A stretch of 64,000 nt of DNA. Source: Tepidanaerobacter acetatoxydans Re1 (GTDB lineage Bacteria > Bacillota > Thermosediminibacteria > Thermosediminibacterales > Tepidanaerobacteraceae). Positions within the stretch are counted from its first letter, which is position 1, and every line of letters starts with the position of its first letter. Where the stretch lies: positions 2,090,516 to 2,154,515 of the forward strand of contig NC_019954.2 of the NCBI RefSeq assembly GCF_000328765.2, written 5' to 3'. The notes below the pieces were generated by a model. The model ran no database searches. It saw nothing but the letters and a program-made list of their open reading frames with translations, and was not told the origin of the DNA. Below, in pieces: positions 8,047-16,736 of this stretch. The position numbers and the translations under genes were made by a program.

Positions 8047-8148
8047 CATTCATACCTAATATTCTGCCGATTACATTGCGAAAACTGCCAGTTGTGCGAG
8101 TCTAGCAGGAAATTCGTTTCTTTTGAAGAATATTACAATTGTTAGAAT
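8047..8148 (+). promoter_or_regulatory. LytTR-regulated promoter of the peptide precursor gene
   Basis: Three half-sites at exactly 21-bp spacing: CATTCATACC (8047), CGATTACATT (8068) and CAGTTGTGCG (8089). GCAGG at 8105 has the same offset as in the operon promoter. A likely -10 TAGAAT lies at 8143-8148 with a poor -35 box, as expected for an activator-dependent promoter. Confidence 0.65.
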
Positions 8149-8177
8149 AATAACAAAAATCTTCGGGAGGTGGAAAA

Positions 8178-8315
8178 ATGTTTAAAAGGTTTAAAACACA
8201 GATTCTCTCTTCCCTAGCATCCTTTGTAGCCGTAGTAGCTTTTTCGGGCGTTTCTGCAACGAGCATGTGGATATTTTATGAGCCTGATATTCCAAAGGCT
8301 CTAAAGGACAAATGA
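8178..8315 (+). CDS. agrD: AgrD-like cyclic lactone autoinducer precursor (Ser ring residue)
   Basis: Short ORF of 45 codons; ATG with GGGAGG 7 nt upstream, ending TGA at 8315. It has the three parts of an AgrD precursor: a basic amphipathic N-terminus (MFKRFKTQILSSLASF), a hydrophobic and small-residue middle, and an acidic, proline-containing tail YEPDIPKALKDK that matches the recognition tail of the family. The residue expected to close the five-residue ring before the tail is Ser29 (S-M-W-I-F), not Cys, predicting a lactone rather than a thiolactone, as known for Staphylococcus intermedius. It lies downstream of agrB, kinase and regulator with its own LytTR-type promoter and a strong terminator. 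Exact mature ends are inferred. Confidence 0.85.
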   Translation: MFKRFKTQILSSLASFVAVVAFSGVSATSMWIFYEPDIPKALKDK

Positions 8316-8365
8316 TAGCCCAAAGCTTAAAAGCCTTGCCAATTTACACTACTCCCTAGTTTTAA

Positions 8366-8406
8366 GGGCAAATCATACAATTGTATGATTTGCCCTCTTT
8401 TTTTAA
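8366..8406 (+). terminator. strong intrinsic terminator after the peptide gene
   Basis: Perfect 30-bp palindrome (8366-8395, arms GGGCAAATCATACAA and its complement) followed on the plus strand by TCTTTTTTTTAA. It closes the agr-like locus. Confidence 0.92.
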
Positions 8407-8576
8407 TAAATAGTTAGCTTCTAACCCGCAAAAATAGACATCAATTAAAAAACTGATTCTACTGTAAAAAGTCAGTTTTGCCGTAAAAATATCAATTCAA
8501 TGTTTTTTGTTATAGGGGTTGGCGGCCAATGGCCGTTCACCTTACCACTGATAATTAAATTAAAAAATTGAGGTTT

Positions 8577-8607
8577 TTGTACTGAAATCAAACTTTTGAT
8601 GTATAAT
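8577..8607 (+). promoter_or_regulatory. probable promoter of the saccharopine-dehydrogenase-like gene
   Basis: TTGTAC (8577-8582) and a consensus TATAAT (8602-8607) spaced 19 bp, 42 nt before the start codon. Upstream, a CGGCC/GGCCG mini-hairpin near 8522-8536 and AT-rich repeats with TCAATT around 8441 and 8492 are of unknown role. Confidence 0.5.
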
Positions 8608-8648
8608 AAAAGCACATATATGGTTTTAAAGCGAAAGGAGTAAAAACT

Positions 8649-9755
8649 ATGAAGATAACCGTATTGGGCGGTGCCGGTGATATGGGCAGCCGTGCCGTAA
8701 GAGATTTGGCAAAAAGCGAAGAGGTTACGGAACTTGTTATCGCAGATATTAATATAGCTGCTGCCAAAAAGCTGGCAGATGCGCTTGGTGAGAAGGTCAA
8801 AGCTGTCTACATAGATGCTAATCGACCGGAAACTCTGATTTCAGCAATGCAGGGTAAAGACGTGGTTGCAAGTGCTATGGGCCCCTTTTATAAATTTGAA
8901 AAGGTTGCGGTAGAAGCTGCTATTGCATCAAATGTTCACTATGTCAGCATTTGTGATGATTATGATGCGGCAGAGAGTATTTTAACTTTGGATGAAAAGG
9001 CCAAAAATGCAAATTTAAGCATTTTAACCGGTTTAGGTTGGACTCCCGGTATCAGTAACATCCTTGCTCGAAAGGGTGCCGATGAATTAGATGAAGTTGA
9101 GGAAATCAATATATATTGGGCAGGCAGTGCTTCTGATGCTACAGGACTTGCTGTTACCCTTCATACCATTCACATATTTACCGGCAAGGTAACAAGTTTT
9201 ATTGACGGTAAAAAGATAGAAATCCCCGCCGGCAGCGGCAAAGAAAAAGTTGAGTTTCTAGAGCCGTTGGACTTTGTCGATATGTATCATTTAGGCCATC
9301 CGGAACCGGTAACACTGCCACTGTATTTAGAAGGAGTAAAAACCGTCACACTAAAAGGCGGTCTTAAGGAAAGTTACCTTAATAAACTTGCTATTGTTAT
9401 TTCCAGATTAGGTTTGACAAATACCCCAAGCAAAAAACAGTTTGTAGGTAATGTTATAAAAACTGTGCTGCCTATTCTTGAAAAAATCCAAAAACCGGCT
9501 GTCCCTCTGTCAGGCATTCGAGTAGACGTAAAGGGATATTTAAACGGTAAAAGACAGCACTTGGTGTACCAAGCAGTTGATCATATGAGCAATCTTACCG
9601 GTGTACCCCTTGCCATCGGTGCTATGATGATGGCAAGGGGTGAGATAACCCGAAAAGGTGTCTTTGCTCCGGAAGCAGCAGTAAATCCCGATAGATTTAT
9701 AAAAGAATTGGCTGAGCGAAACATCAAAGTTGTGCAAACTAAAGGAGTTTCATAA
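8649..9755 (+). CDS. saccharopine dehydrogenase family protein
   Basis: Putative NAD(P)-dependent oxidoreductase of 368 residues. The N-terminus is a Rossmann fold with GGAGDMGSRAVRDL (residues 7-20) followed by the acidic end of beta-2 (VIADIN), typical of the saccharopine dehydrogenase NADP-binding domain. The segment FYKFEKVAVEAAI and the catalytic-domain stretch GLGWTPGISNILA also match this superfamily. Family members include lysine-pathway enzymes, carboxynorspermidine and homospermidine synthases; the substrate here cannot be assigned. A strong GAAAGGAG lies before the ATG. It is followed after 15 nt by the phosphoesterase gene, so the two are probably co-transcribed. Confidence 0.85.
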   Translation: MKITVLGGAGDMGSRAVRDLAKSEEVTELVIADINIAAAKKLADALGEKVKAVYIDANRPETLISAMQGKDVVASAMGPFYKFEKVAVEAAIASNVHYVSICDDYDAAESILTLDEKAKNANLSILTGLGWTPGISNILARKGADELDEVEEINIYWAGSASDATGLAVTLHTIHIFTGKVTSFIDGKKIEIPAGSGKEKVEFLEPLDFVDMYHLGHPEPVTLPLYLEGVKTVTLKGGLKESYLNKLAIVISRLGLTNTPSKKQFVGNVIKTVLPILEKIQKPAVPLSGIRVDVKGYLNGKRQHLVYQAVDHMSNLTGVPLAIGAMMMARGEITRKGVFAPEAAVNPDRFIKELAERNIKVVQTKGVS

Positions 9756-9770
9756 ATTGGAGGTGCAAAT

Positions 9771-10316
9771 ATGAGAATTGCCATATTAAGTGACACTCAC
9801 GGGAGCTTGGATGCTTTTAACAAGGCTTTGCAAATTGCCAAGCCTTACGACTACATCATTCACGCAGGGGATATACTGTACCATGGGCCCAGAAATCCGC
9901 TGCCGGCAGGATATAATCCTCAGGAACTTGCCAAAGCCATAAATTCCATAGACATGCCCTTTATCGCTGCCGCCGGCAACTGTGATGCCCCGATTGACCA
10001 AGTAATGCTCGCAATTCCCATCCAATCCCCCTATGCCATATTAGTCTTAGAAAAATATAAAATCATGGTTACACATGGCCATGAAACTACGGAAGATGAA
10101 TTGATTTTGCTTGCTAAAAAATGGAGGATTGATATAATCATAACCGGCCACACACATGTAAAAAACCTGATAAAAAAGCAAGGGCTTATCCTCTTAAACC
10201 CCGGTTCCTGTGCACTTCCCAAGGATGACATACCATCTATGGCTGTTTTCGAAGATTCCCATATATCTCTTCTTGACATCGAAACCGGCAATATAATCAA
10301 AAGTATAGCCCTTTAA
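9771..10316 (+). CDS. YfcE/MJ0936-type metallophosphoesterase
   Basis: Dinuclear-metal phosphodiesterase of 181 residues, cytosolic. All calcineurin-like motifs are present in order: SDTHGS (residues 7-12), HAGD (about 31), GNCD (about 67), THGHE (about 101) and GHTHVK (about 123). The length and C-terminal NPGS motif match E. coli YfcE and the archaeal MJ0936 family, which hydrolyse model phosphodiesters; the natural substrate is unknown. It lies 15 nt downstream of the saccharopine-dehydrogenase-like gene with GGAGG before its ATG, indicating one transcript, and converges with the UPF0340 gene. Confidence 0.92.
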   Translation: MRIAILSDTHGSLDAFNKALQIAKPYDYIIHAGDILYHGPRNPLPAGYNPQELAKAINSIDMPFIAAAGNCDAPIDQVMLAIPIQSPYAILVLEKYKIMVTHGHETTEDELILLAKKWRIDIIITGHTHVKNLIKKQGLILLNPGSCALPKDDIPSMAVFEDSHISLLDIETGNIIKSIAL

Positions 10317-10338
10317 TAAAACCGTAAAATCTTATCTG

Positions 10339-10908
10339 TTATTTACAACCTTTTTTATCCCAAGTTTCCGGTATTACTGCCCGAGCACCGCCGATTAATT
10401 TGGGGCGGTACCGGGCTGCTGTTAAGTGTGCTTGTCCTATTTTATCGATACTGAGTCTTACCGGAACAGCGACATGCTTTATGTGCATACCTATCAGCGT
10501 ATCACCTATATCAAGGCCAAAGTGACCCTTTACATACTCCACTACTACCGGATGCTGCATATTCGCATAAACCGTAGTGGCAAAGGAACCTCCTGCATGC
10601 ATTACCGGCACCACCGTTACTATTTCTAAATTGTATTGTTCGGCAACTTCTGCCTCGACAACCAACGCTCGGTTTAGATGCTCGCAGCACTGAGCTGCCA
10701 GTCTTATGTCGTACTTGGGTATGACATTTGCTATTCCCTTTACTACAGCTTCTGCAACTTCCATACTGGAAGCCTTTCCTATCATTCCTCCCATAACCTC
10801 ACTGGTGCTGCAGCCTATCACCAGAAGTTGACCGGCTTTTACCGGTGCTATAGCAAATAATTCCTCAATTGCTTTTGAAACATCACTGCTAATTAATTCT
10901 AAGTCCAT
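10339..10908 (-). CDS. UPF0340 / TIGR01440 family protein (YwlG-like)
   Basis: Conserved Firmicutes protein of unknown function, 189 residues. Family hallmarks are visible: the CSTSEVMGG segment near residue 33, AAQCCEHLNRALV near 71, and VPVMHAGGSFATTVY near 103, ending with a GGARAVIPETWD-like tail. In many Firmicutes its relatives lie near serine hydroxymethyltransferase and ribose-5-phosphate isomerase B genes, but no such neighbour is present here. The ATG lies after AGGAGG. It is convergent with the YfcE-like gene, with only 22 nt between stops and no clear terminator. Confidence 0.9.
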   Translation of the reverse strand: MDLELISSDVSKAIEELFAIAPVKAGQLLVIGCSTSEVMGGMIGKASSMEVAEAVVKGIANVIPKYDIRLAAQCCEHLNRALVVEAEVAEQYNLEIVTVVPVMHAGGSFATTVYANMQHPVVVEYVKGHFGLDIGDTLIGMHIKHVAVPVRLSIDKIGQAHLTAARYRPKLIGGARAVIPETWDKKGCK

Positions 10909-11046
10909 TTTTTACCTCCTATTGCAATAAATAAAATAGACATTTTAAAATTAACTTTCATAAGCTCGCAATTACAATTATAGCATATCGAATACAGTTT
11001 TTATAACCGCATTACTTAAAATTATAAAAGCCTTTCTAAATACTTG

Positions 11047-11076
11047 TTGATTTTTACTCTATTATAACCTTATAAT
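11047..11076 (+). promoter_or_regulatory. probable promoter of the SNF2 helicase gene
   Basis: TTGATT (11047-11052), 18-bp spacer, TATAAT (11071-11076), 44 nt upstream of the ATG in a very AT-rich intergenic segment. Confidence 0.5.
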
Positions 11077-11120
11077 TATACTTATAGACATTTTTTTATT
11101 ATACCTATAAGGAGAATAAT

Positions 11121-14100
11121 ATGCCTATTGTAATTCATGGCACTTGGATACCGAATACTGATGAATCATTTGTTAATACAGGAAAATTTTTTCTATGGTT
11201 TGAAACTCGCAGTATCGACACTAACTACCCCGATATATTTCATAATCCGAAAAAGTTCTTTCCATATGCATACCCGACAAAAAGCATTAATGAACTTATT
11301 AAGAAACTTGGCTTACCTATAAATAATGCCTATAAAAAGATCGTGATAAGCTTTCTTCTTCCTACTTATCACAGCGAGCCTATTTCTTCTTTATCAATAA
11401 AGAAATACTCAGAAAGAGAAACGGAAATAACTTTAAGCGATTGGTCCGTTCCCGGCATCGCACTTAATATAGATGAAGCCTTTTTTACCCTTTCGTCGTT
11501 CTCAGATTTTATAGAAGACCCGGAAGAACTTATATTGGGCAGTGATTTAATTTACTGGGCATCCGTCACCTCTTATGTAAAAAGCCTTGTCAAATCAGAA
11601 CAGTTTTTACCAGACATTGTTCAAAGCACTGAAGGTAATTATTATGCCTTATGGAAGTTTGCAGGAGACCCTGTGGCTTACGAAAAGAGTCTGTCAAACT
11701 TTTCAAGCAGCATGCCGGGTATGGCTGGGAGTACATCTTTAGGCTTTGATGCACATAGCCTTACTGAACATTTTATAGCTGTAACCCTCGACCACCTTGT
11801 CAGAAATTTAAAAACTTCAAAAATCATAGATATGATTCTACGGGCTTTCCCTGAACATGTTGAATCCGAATTCATTCATGCTCTTCTTGACAGCAAAATG
11901 CAGCCTATAAATTTTAATGATGATTTTAAACCATTTTATAAGAAATTTAAAAAATGGCTGACTTATCATCAAACGACCTATGATATCCCCTTCCGATTAT
12001 GCTTTAAGCTGGAAGAGCCCAAAAAGCAGGACGGCAACTGGGTTATCCGTTTTCTGCTGCAAGGTAGGGACGACCCAAGCCTCATAGTCCCCACCGATGA
12101 AATTTGGCAAAGGGGCGCACAAAACAGCACACTCTTTAAACTATGCAGAAATCCTCGAGAAATTTTACTGGCAAGTCTTGGAAAGGCATCTGAAATCTAT
12201 CCGCCGCTTCTTAAAAGCTTGGAAAAAGATGCGCCTTCCCAGTGGGAATTGACGGCTATTGAGGCTTATGATTTCTTAAAACATGGTGCAGGAACATTAG
12301 AGGAAAACGGCTTCGGAATTTTAGTTCCTAATTGGTGGAAAAAAGATCGAGCCGACAGGAAGGTAAATGTTAAACTTAAATTAGGCTCCAAAGAAGACCA
12401 TATGCCGTCAATGAGTACAGGGCTAATGGGCATAGATGCTCTGGTAGATTATGATATCGCCCTTGCTATAGGAGATGAGGAGATATCCGTTGAGGAGTGG
12501 CAGCGGTTAGTTGATATAAAAATTCCACTTGTCAATATAAATGGACAGTGGATTGAAGTTCGAAAAGATGAGATAAATAACATTTTAAATATATGGTCAC
12601 AAAGAAAAAAACAAAATCACGGTAAACTGATGTTGTCTGACGCCATAAATTTAGCCAACGCTGCTTTTGAGGAAGAATCTATAGGGCAGATAGAAACACA
12701 GGGCTGGTTTTCCGATCTTATAAAAAAACTGGAAGAACCCGACAGTTTTAATGTACATGAGCAGCCTCAAAGCTTTTACGGCAAGCTAAGAGATTACCAA
12801 AAACGCGGCATGTCCTGGATGATATACTTAGAAAAATGGGGTCTTAGCGGTTGTCTGGCCGATGATATGGGGCTCGGCAAAACTATCCAAATTTTGGCCC
12901 TGCTCCTAAAGGAAAAAGAGGAGGGAACGGCAGGCATTCCAACACTCCTAGTGTGCCCTACTTCAGTAGTCAGAAACTGGCAACGTGAAGCCTATAAGTT
13001 TGCCCCCACTCTATCTTTAATGATACATTACGGTCAAGACCGGCTTAAGAAAAAGGATTTTAAAAAACAAGCTCTTACCTCTGACCTGGTAATAACAAGT
13101 TTTGGTCTTGCACGCCGAGATATCAAGGAACTTCAAAGCATTAACTGGAAAAGGGTTGTCGTAGACGAAGCCCAAAATATCAAAAACCCGACTAGTAAAC
13201 AGACAAAAGCCATAAAATCAATAAAGTCCCAAACTAGAATTGCGCTTACAGGAACACCTGTAGAAAATCGTTTGGCTGAATTGTGGTCAATTATGGATTT
13301 TTTAAACCCAGGCTATCTTGGCAGCTTTAATTCCTTTAGGACAAAATTTGAACTGCCTATACAGAAATACAATGAAAAAAAACCGTTGGAAAAATTGCAG
13401 AAATTGGTAAAGCCCTTTATCCTTAGGCGGGTCAAAACCGATCCTCTTATTATAAAAGATTTGCCGGAAAAGCAGGAAACTAAGGTCTACTGCCCTTTGA
13501 CGCGGGAACAGGCCAGTCTTTATGAAGCTGTGGTAAAGGATACCCTGGAAAAGCTCGATGATGCTGAAGGAATCGAAAGAAGGGGTCTAATACTTACGAC
13601 ACTTATGAAGCTTAAACAGATATGCAACCATCCGACCCATTTTTTGCATGATCAAAGTAAATTAGACGGACGCTCAGGCAAACTTATCAGGCTTTCAGAA
13701 ATGTTGTATGAGGCACTTCTTGAAGGCGATTCTGCCTTAGTTTTTACGCAGTTTAGGGAAATGGGAGAACTGTTGAGAATTTATCTAGATAGAATCTGCG
13801 ATGCAGAAGTGATGTTTTTACATGGAGGTGTGCCTATAACAGCTAGGGATGATATGGTGCAACGCTTTCAAAAAAGTAAGGAGCCAAAAATATTTATCCT
13901 TTCCCTGAAGGCAGGTGGAGTTGGCTTAAATTTAACAAAGGCCAATCATGTCTTTCACTTTGACCGATGGTGGAACCCAGCAGTGGAAAATCAGGCAACG
14001 GACCGAGCCTTTCGCATCGGACAAAAGAAGAATGTACAAGTATATAAGTATATATGCCAAGGAACTTTGGAAGAACGGATTGACGAACTTATTGTTAAAA

Positions 14101-14213
14101 AGCAAAAGCTGGCAGACTATATAATAGGCAGTGATGAAGCGTGGCTCACAGAAATGGATAACGAGCAAATAGCAGACCTTATTACACTGAGTCGGAAATC
14201 GGCTTTAGAATAG
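11121..14213 (+). CDS. SNF2-family DNA-dependent ATPase (bacterial RapA/HepA-like)
   Basis: Superfamily 2 ATPase that probably remodels protein-DNA or transcription complexes. The 1030-residue product has a roughly 550-residue N-terminal region of the kind found in bacterial SNF2 proteins. The motor domain follows: motif I DDMGLGKT (about 581), motif II VVDEAQNIKN (about 680), motif III ALTGTPVENRLAELW, and the C-terminal helicase half with VFTQFREMGELL, SLKAGGVGLNLT and the arginine-finger region QATDRAFRIGQ. AAGGAG precedes the ATG. It is followed 11 nt later by a SWIM zinc-finger gene, a pairing widespread in Firmicutes. The biological role of this pair is not well defined. Confidence 0.95.
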   Translation: MPIVIHGTWIPNTDESFVNTGKFFLWFETRSIDTNYPDIFHNPKKFFPYAYPTKSINELIKKLGLPINNAYKKIVISFLLPTYHSEPISSLSIKKYSERETEITLSDWSVPGIALNIDEAFFTLSSFSDFIEDPEELILGSDLIYWASVTSYVKSLVKSEQFLPDIVQSTEGNYYALWKFAGDPVAYEKSLSNFSSSMPGMAGSTSLGFDAHSLTEHFIAVTLDHLVRNLKTSKIIDMILRAFPEHVESEFIHALLDSKMQPINFNDDFKPFYKKFKKWLTYHQTTYDIPFRLCFKLEEPKKQDGNWVIRFLLQGRDDPSLIVPTDEIWQRGAQNSTLFKLCRNPREILLASLGKASEIYPPLLKSLEKDAPSQWELTAIEAYDFLKHGAGTLEENGFGILVPNWWKKDRADRKVNVKLKLGSKEDHMPSMSTGLMGIDALVDYDIALAIGDEEISVEEWQRLVDIKIPLVNINGQWIEVRKDEINNILNIWSQRKKQNHGKLMLSDAINLANAAFEEESIGQIETQGWFSDLIKKLEEPDSFNVHEQPQSFYGKLRDYQKRGMSWMIYLEKWGLSGCLADDMGLGKTIQILALLLKEKEEGTAGIPTLLVCPTSVVRNWQREAYKFAPTLSLMIHYGQDRLKKKDFKKQALTSDLVITSFGLARRDIKELQSINWKRVVVDEAQNIKNPTSKQTKAIKSIKSQTRIALTGTPVENRLAELWSIMDFLNPGYLGSFNSFRTKFELPIQKYNEKKPLEKLQKLVKPFILRRVKTDPLIIKDLPEKQETKVYCPLTREQASLYEAVVKDTLEKLDDAEGIERRGLILTTLMKLKQICNHPTHFLHDQSKLDGRSGKLIRLSEMLYEALLEGDSALVFTQFREMGELLRIYLDRICDAEVMFLHGGVPITARDDMVQRFQKSKEPKIFILSLKAGGVGLNLTKANHVFHFDRWWNPAVENQATDRAFRIGQKKNVQVYKYICQGTLEERIDELIVKKQKLADYIIGSDEAWLTEMDNEQIADLITLSRKSALE

Positions 14214-14224
14214 GAGAAGATTTT

Positions 14225-15043
14225 ATGGCTAAAGGAAATTCATTTTCAAATACATGGTGGGGCAGGCATTGGATTAGCATCTTAGAATCCTTTGGCTGGG
14301 CTAATCGCTTAGAGCGTGGGAGGCGCTATGCCAGAAACGGCAGTGTGCTTGAGTTTCATATCGAGCCAGGCAAGATAACGGCAAAAGTTCAAGGCTCGCG
14401 ATCTACACCATATAAGGTTACCATTAAAGTTGTAAAATTAACAAGAAAAGAGTGGCAGACCGTTCTTAAACACCTTAGTACAAAAGCATTATATGCTGCA
14501 AAACTTCTTTCCGGAGATATGCCGGAAGATATAGCAGCTATTTTTCAGGAAGTGGGAATAAGTCTGTTGCCAGCGGACGATAGCGAAATTGACGCAAGAT
14601 GTTCATGTCCTGATTTTGCCGTGCCGTGCAAGCATATTGCAGCAGTTCACTATATTGTAGCCGAAGAGCTTGACAAAGACCCTTTCTTGGTCTTTAAACT
14701 CAGAGGTATGGAAAAAGAGGATGTCTTAAACCGTCTGTTAAAATTCGATGATAGAAAAAGAAAATCCCGGAATGGTAGCAATAACATCACGGCCCAGGCC
14801 AAACCTTCCACATCACTATTTTCCGGGACAACTGCATCTGCCTTTGCAAAAGAAAATAATACTGCCATCGCCTATTCTTTAGAAGATTTTTGGAGTGGCA
14901 AACCTCTACCTGTATCCAGCCCTCCTGCGGCCCCTTTTATCCACGCAACTGCCTTTGCCGACACAAAAAATGCCTTTTGGAGTAAAGACTTCCCCCTTGC
15001 CCAAATCATGCAGGCAATATATAGAGGAAGTGGGAAGATGTAA
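14225..15043 (+). CDS. SWIM zinc-finger protein, partner of the SNF2 ATPase
   Basis: Protein of 272 residues with one SWIM zinc finger, CSCPDFAVPCKHIAAVHY (about residues 125-142), giving the CxC...CxH ligand set. The N-terminal part, WWGRHWISILE then RRYARNGSVLEFHI, is typical of the SWIM proteins encoded beside bacterial SNF2 ATPases. The C-terminal 90 residues look disordered and Ser/Ala/Pro-rich, ending in a short conserved-looking FPLAQIMQAIYRGSGKM. It is translationally close to the helicase gene (11 nt, AGGAG). SWIM domains are predicted to bind DNA or protein, so it likely targets the helicase; this is inference. Confidence 0.93.
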   Translation: MAKGNSFSNTWWGRHWISILESFGWANRLERGRRYARNGSVLEFHIEPGKITAKVQGSRSTPYKVTIKVVKLTRKEWQTVLKHLSTKALYAAKLLSGDMPEDIAAIFQEVGISLLPADDSEIDARCSCPDFAVPCKHIAAVHYIVAEELDKDPFLVFKLRGMEKEDVLNRLLKFDDRKRKSRNGSNNITAQAKPSTSLFSGTTASAFAKENNTAIAYSLEDFWSGKPLPVSSPPAAPFIHATAFADTKNAFWSKDFPLAQIMQAIYRGSGKM

Positions 15044-15199
15044 GAAATAATTAAAATCATTACACCTTAAACTAAATTGACCGATAATGATTTTTGGGTA
15101 GACGATATCATTTTACAGACACAAAAAATACCTTTTTCAGTAAGGGTTCCCAATGCACAAATCTGCAAGCTATATACCGAGGAAGCTTGTAAAGATTAT

Positions 15200-15898
15200 T
15201 TAGGAAATGCATATATTAGATTTACGCCACTCCTCTATTACTTCCTGCATCAATTCCCGACTGATATTGCCGGTATAGTGATAGTTTTCCCTAACCCCGC
15301 TACCAAAGTGCACCTCACAAGTTCCGGTCCTTTCTATGGCCAATTGCAAATTTTCCTTGTTTAAACCACCACCTAACATAATTGTTATCTTATTATTTGC
15401 TACCCCTACCATTTTTCTGATGACATCTAAATTATCTGTCACTTTACCTTTCCCGCCGGCAGTGACAATCCGCTTTATCTTTGGATATTTTAATAAAGTT
15501 CGCACACTTTCAACACAGGACTCAGTACTATCTATAGCTCGATGAAAGGTCACATCCATGTCATCAGCAAAAGCTAACAGCTCTTTAAGTTTTTCTTCAT
15601 CTATCCGATTATGCTCATCTAAAGTCCCAATAACAATTCCATTAGCCCCTAATTTTTTAGCTATTTCTATGTCTTCCTTCATCACTTGCATGTCATTATC
15701 GCTATAAATAAAGGATTTTGAATGAGGACGAATTAGTACATGGACCGGAATTTTTACCTTATCTAACACGTTTTTTATCAAAGCATAGCTGGATGTAATA
15801 CCCATTTCGGACAAAGCTGATGAAAGTTCAACCCTCTGACCACCGTATTTTTCTATTGCAATGGCATCATCTACACAAGTAGCAATAACTTCAATCAC
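15200..15898 (-). CDS. cutC: CutC-family TIM-barrel protein
   Basis: CutC homologue of 232 residues, cytosolic TIM barrel. Family motifs are present: EVIATCVDDA at the N-terminus, GGQRVELSSAL, HVLIRPHSKSFIYSD, GIVIGTLDEHNRID, VTFHRAID, TAGGKG and MLGGGLN. CutC was linked genetically to copper homeostasis, but its biochemical function is not firmly known. Here it ends an operon for PTS uptake and breakdown of an unknown compound rather than sitting with the copper genes at 40.5-43.4 kb, which favours a metabolic role (inference). The likely start is GTG at 15898 after GAGGTG. Confidence 0.9.
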   Translation of the reverse strand: MIEVIATCVDDAIAIEKYGGQRVELSSALSEMGITSSYALIKNVLDKVKIPVHVLIRPHSKSFIYSDNDMQVMKEDIEIAKKLGANGIVIGTLDEHNRIDEEKLKELLAFADDMDVTFHRAIDSTESCVESVRTLLKYPKIKRIVTAGGKGKVTDNLDVIRKMVGVANNKITIMLGGGLNKENLQLAIERTGTCEVHFGSGVRENYHYTGNISRELMQEVIEEWRKSNICIS

Positions 15899-15984
15899 CT
15901 ATACTAACACCTCTTTTTAGTCTATAAGGTTTTCATTATAGCTCAAATTAAATACATAACAAATAAGTAAAGCTAATCTTTAGT

Positions 15985-16719
15985 TTACCTATAATATATA
16001 ATCCTATCTTTATACTTTTCTATGAGTTTTTTATTATGTTCATCGCCGCCATCTAGATTGCCGCTTAAGAACACAGGAGGAGTTATACCATTATCTATCA
16101 TAATTTTTATACTCGTTGCTAAAATAGCTTGAATTATGAAGTCACCAGCAATGGTGGATCCGGGGGAAAATCGCATAGGAAACCCTTCCAGTGAAAGAAG
16201 AGCATCACCTTCCGGACAATGGTTGTCTATATAAATATCTGCAACTTCAAAGAGCCTTTTCCCTGATGAATGCCTTGATGGCTGACTCATGGAATATTCC
16301 ACGGAAGTAATAGCTACCACTTCAGCTCCCTTTTGCTTTGCTAAAAGTGCAACATCAATTGGCACACCATTCCTTCCCGATGTAGATATGACAAAAACTA
16401 TTTCTCCTGGTCGTATCTCAACAGACTCCATAAAAGTTTGGGCATAGCCGTTCATTCTTTCCAGTTTTGAAGACCTCAAGGCTCCATTATGAAGCATCAA
16501 GTTTTCATCAAAAATTGGATTTATCGGTACTAAGCCACCTGCTCTGTAAAACACCTCTTCACACAGTATGTGAGAGTGTCCAGCGCCAAAAAAGTGCACA
16601 ATTTCGTTCATCTCGATAGATTTTGTAATCTTTTTGGCAATCAATTCAATTTTATCCTTTTCATTTTCTTTTATTTTCATGATTAAATCCTGTATGATTT
16701 TATAGTACTCATCAACCAT
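15985..16719 (-). CDS. SIS-domain protein (UPF0309 type)
   Basis: Sugar-isomerase-fold protein of about 244 residues, probably binding a phosphosugar. N-terminal helices precede the SIS core: HFFGAGHSHILCEEVFYRAGG (about 43-63), FVISTSGRNGVPIDVALLAK (about 109-128) and VVAITSVEYS. The C-terminal HCPEGDALLSLEG and PGSTIAGDFIIQA segments match the UPF0309 group often encoded with PTS and phosphotriesterase-like genes. ATG at 16719 is chosen over TTG at 16722 because of AAGGTG spacing. It lies between creatininase-family and CutC genes, so an isomerase or binding role on the operon's sugar-phosphate intermediate is likely but unproven. Confidence 0.88.
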   Translation of the reverse strand: MVDEYYKIIQDLIMKIKENEKDKIELIAKKITKSIEMNEIVHFFGAGHSHILCEEVFYRAGGLVPINPIFDENLMLHNGALRSSKLERMNGYAQTFMESVEIRPGEIVFVISTSGRNGVPIDVALLAKQKGAEVVAITSVEYSMSQPSRHSSGKRLFEVADIYIDNHCPEGDALLSLEGFPMRFSPGSTIAGDFIIQAILATSIKIMIDNGITPPVFLSGNLDGGDEHNKKLIEKYKDRIIYYR

Positions 16720-16736
16720 CAAAACACCTTCTTTAT

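Noticed and set aside
8430-8500. Further LytTR-like repeats (CTGATT and CAGTTTTG copies) upstream of the saccharopine-dehydrogenase-like gene
   Set aside because: Their spacing is 19-20 bp rather than 21 and they match the half-site poorly, so control by the agr-type regulator is not supported.
15077-15364. Plus-strand open frame from a TTG after the SWIM gene
   Set aside because: Only the first 41 codons lie outside cutC, there is no ribosome-binding site or recognised family, and the rest is antisense to cutC. A decayed gene end is possible but not supportable.
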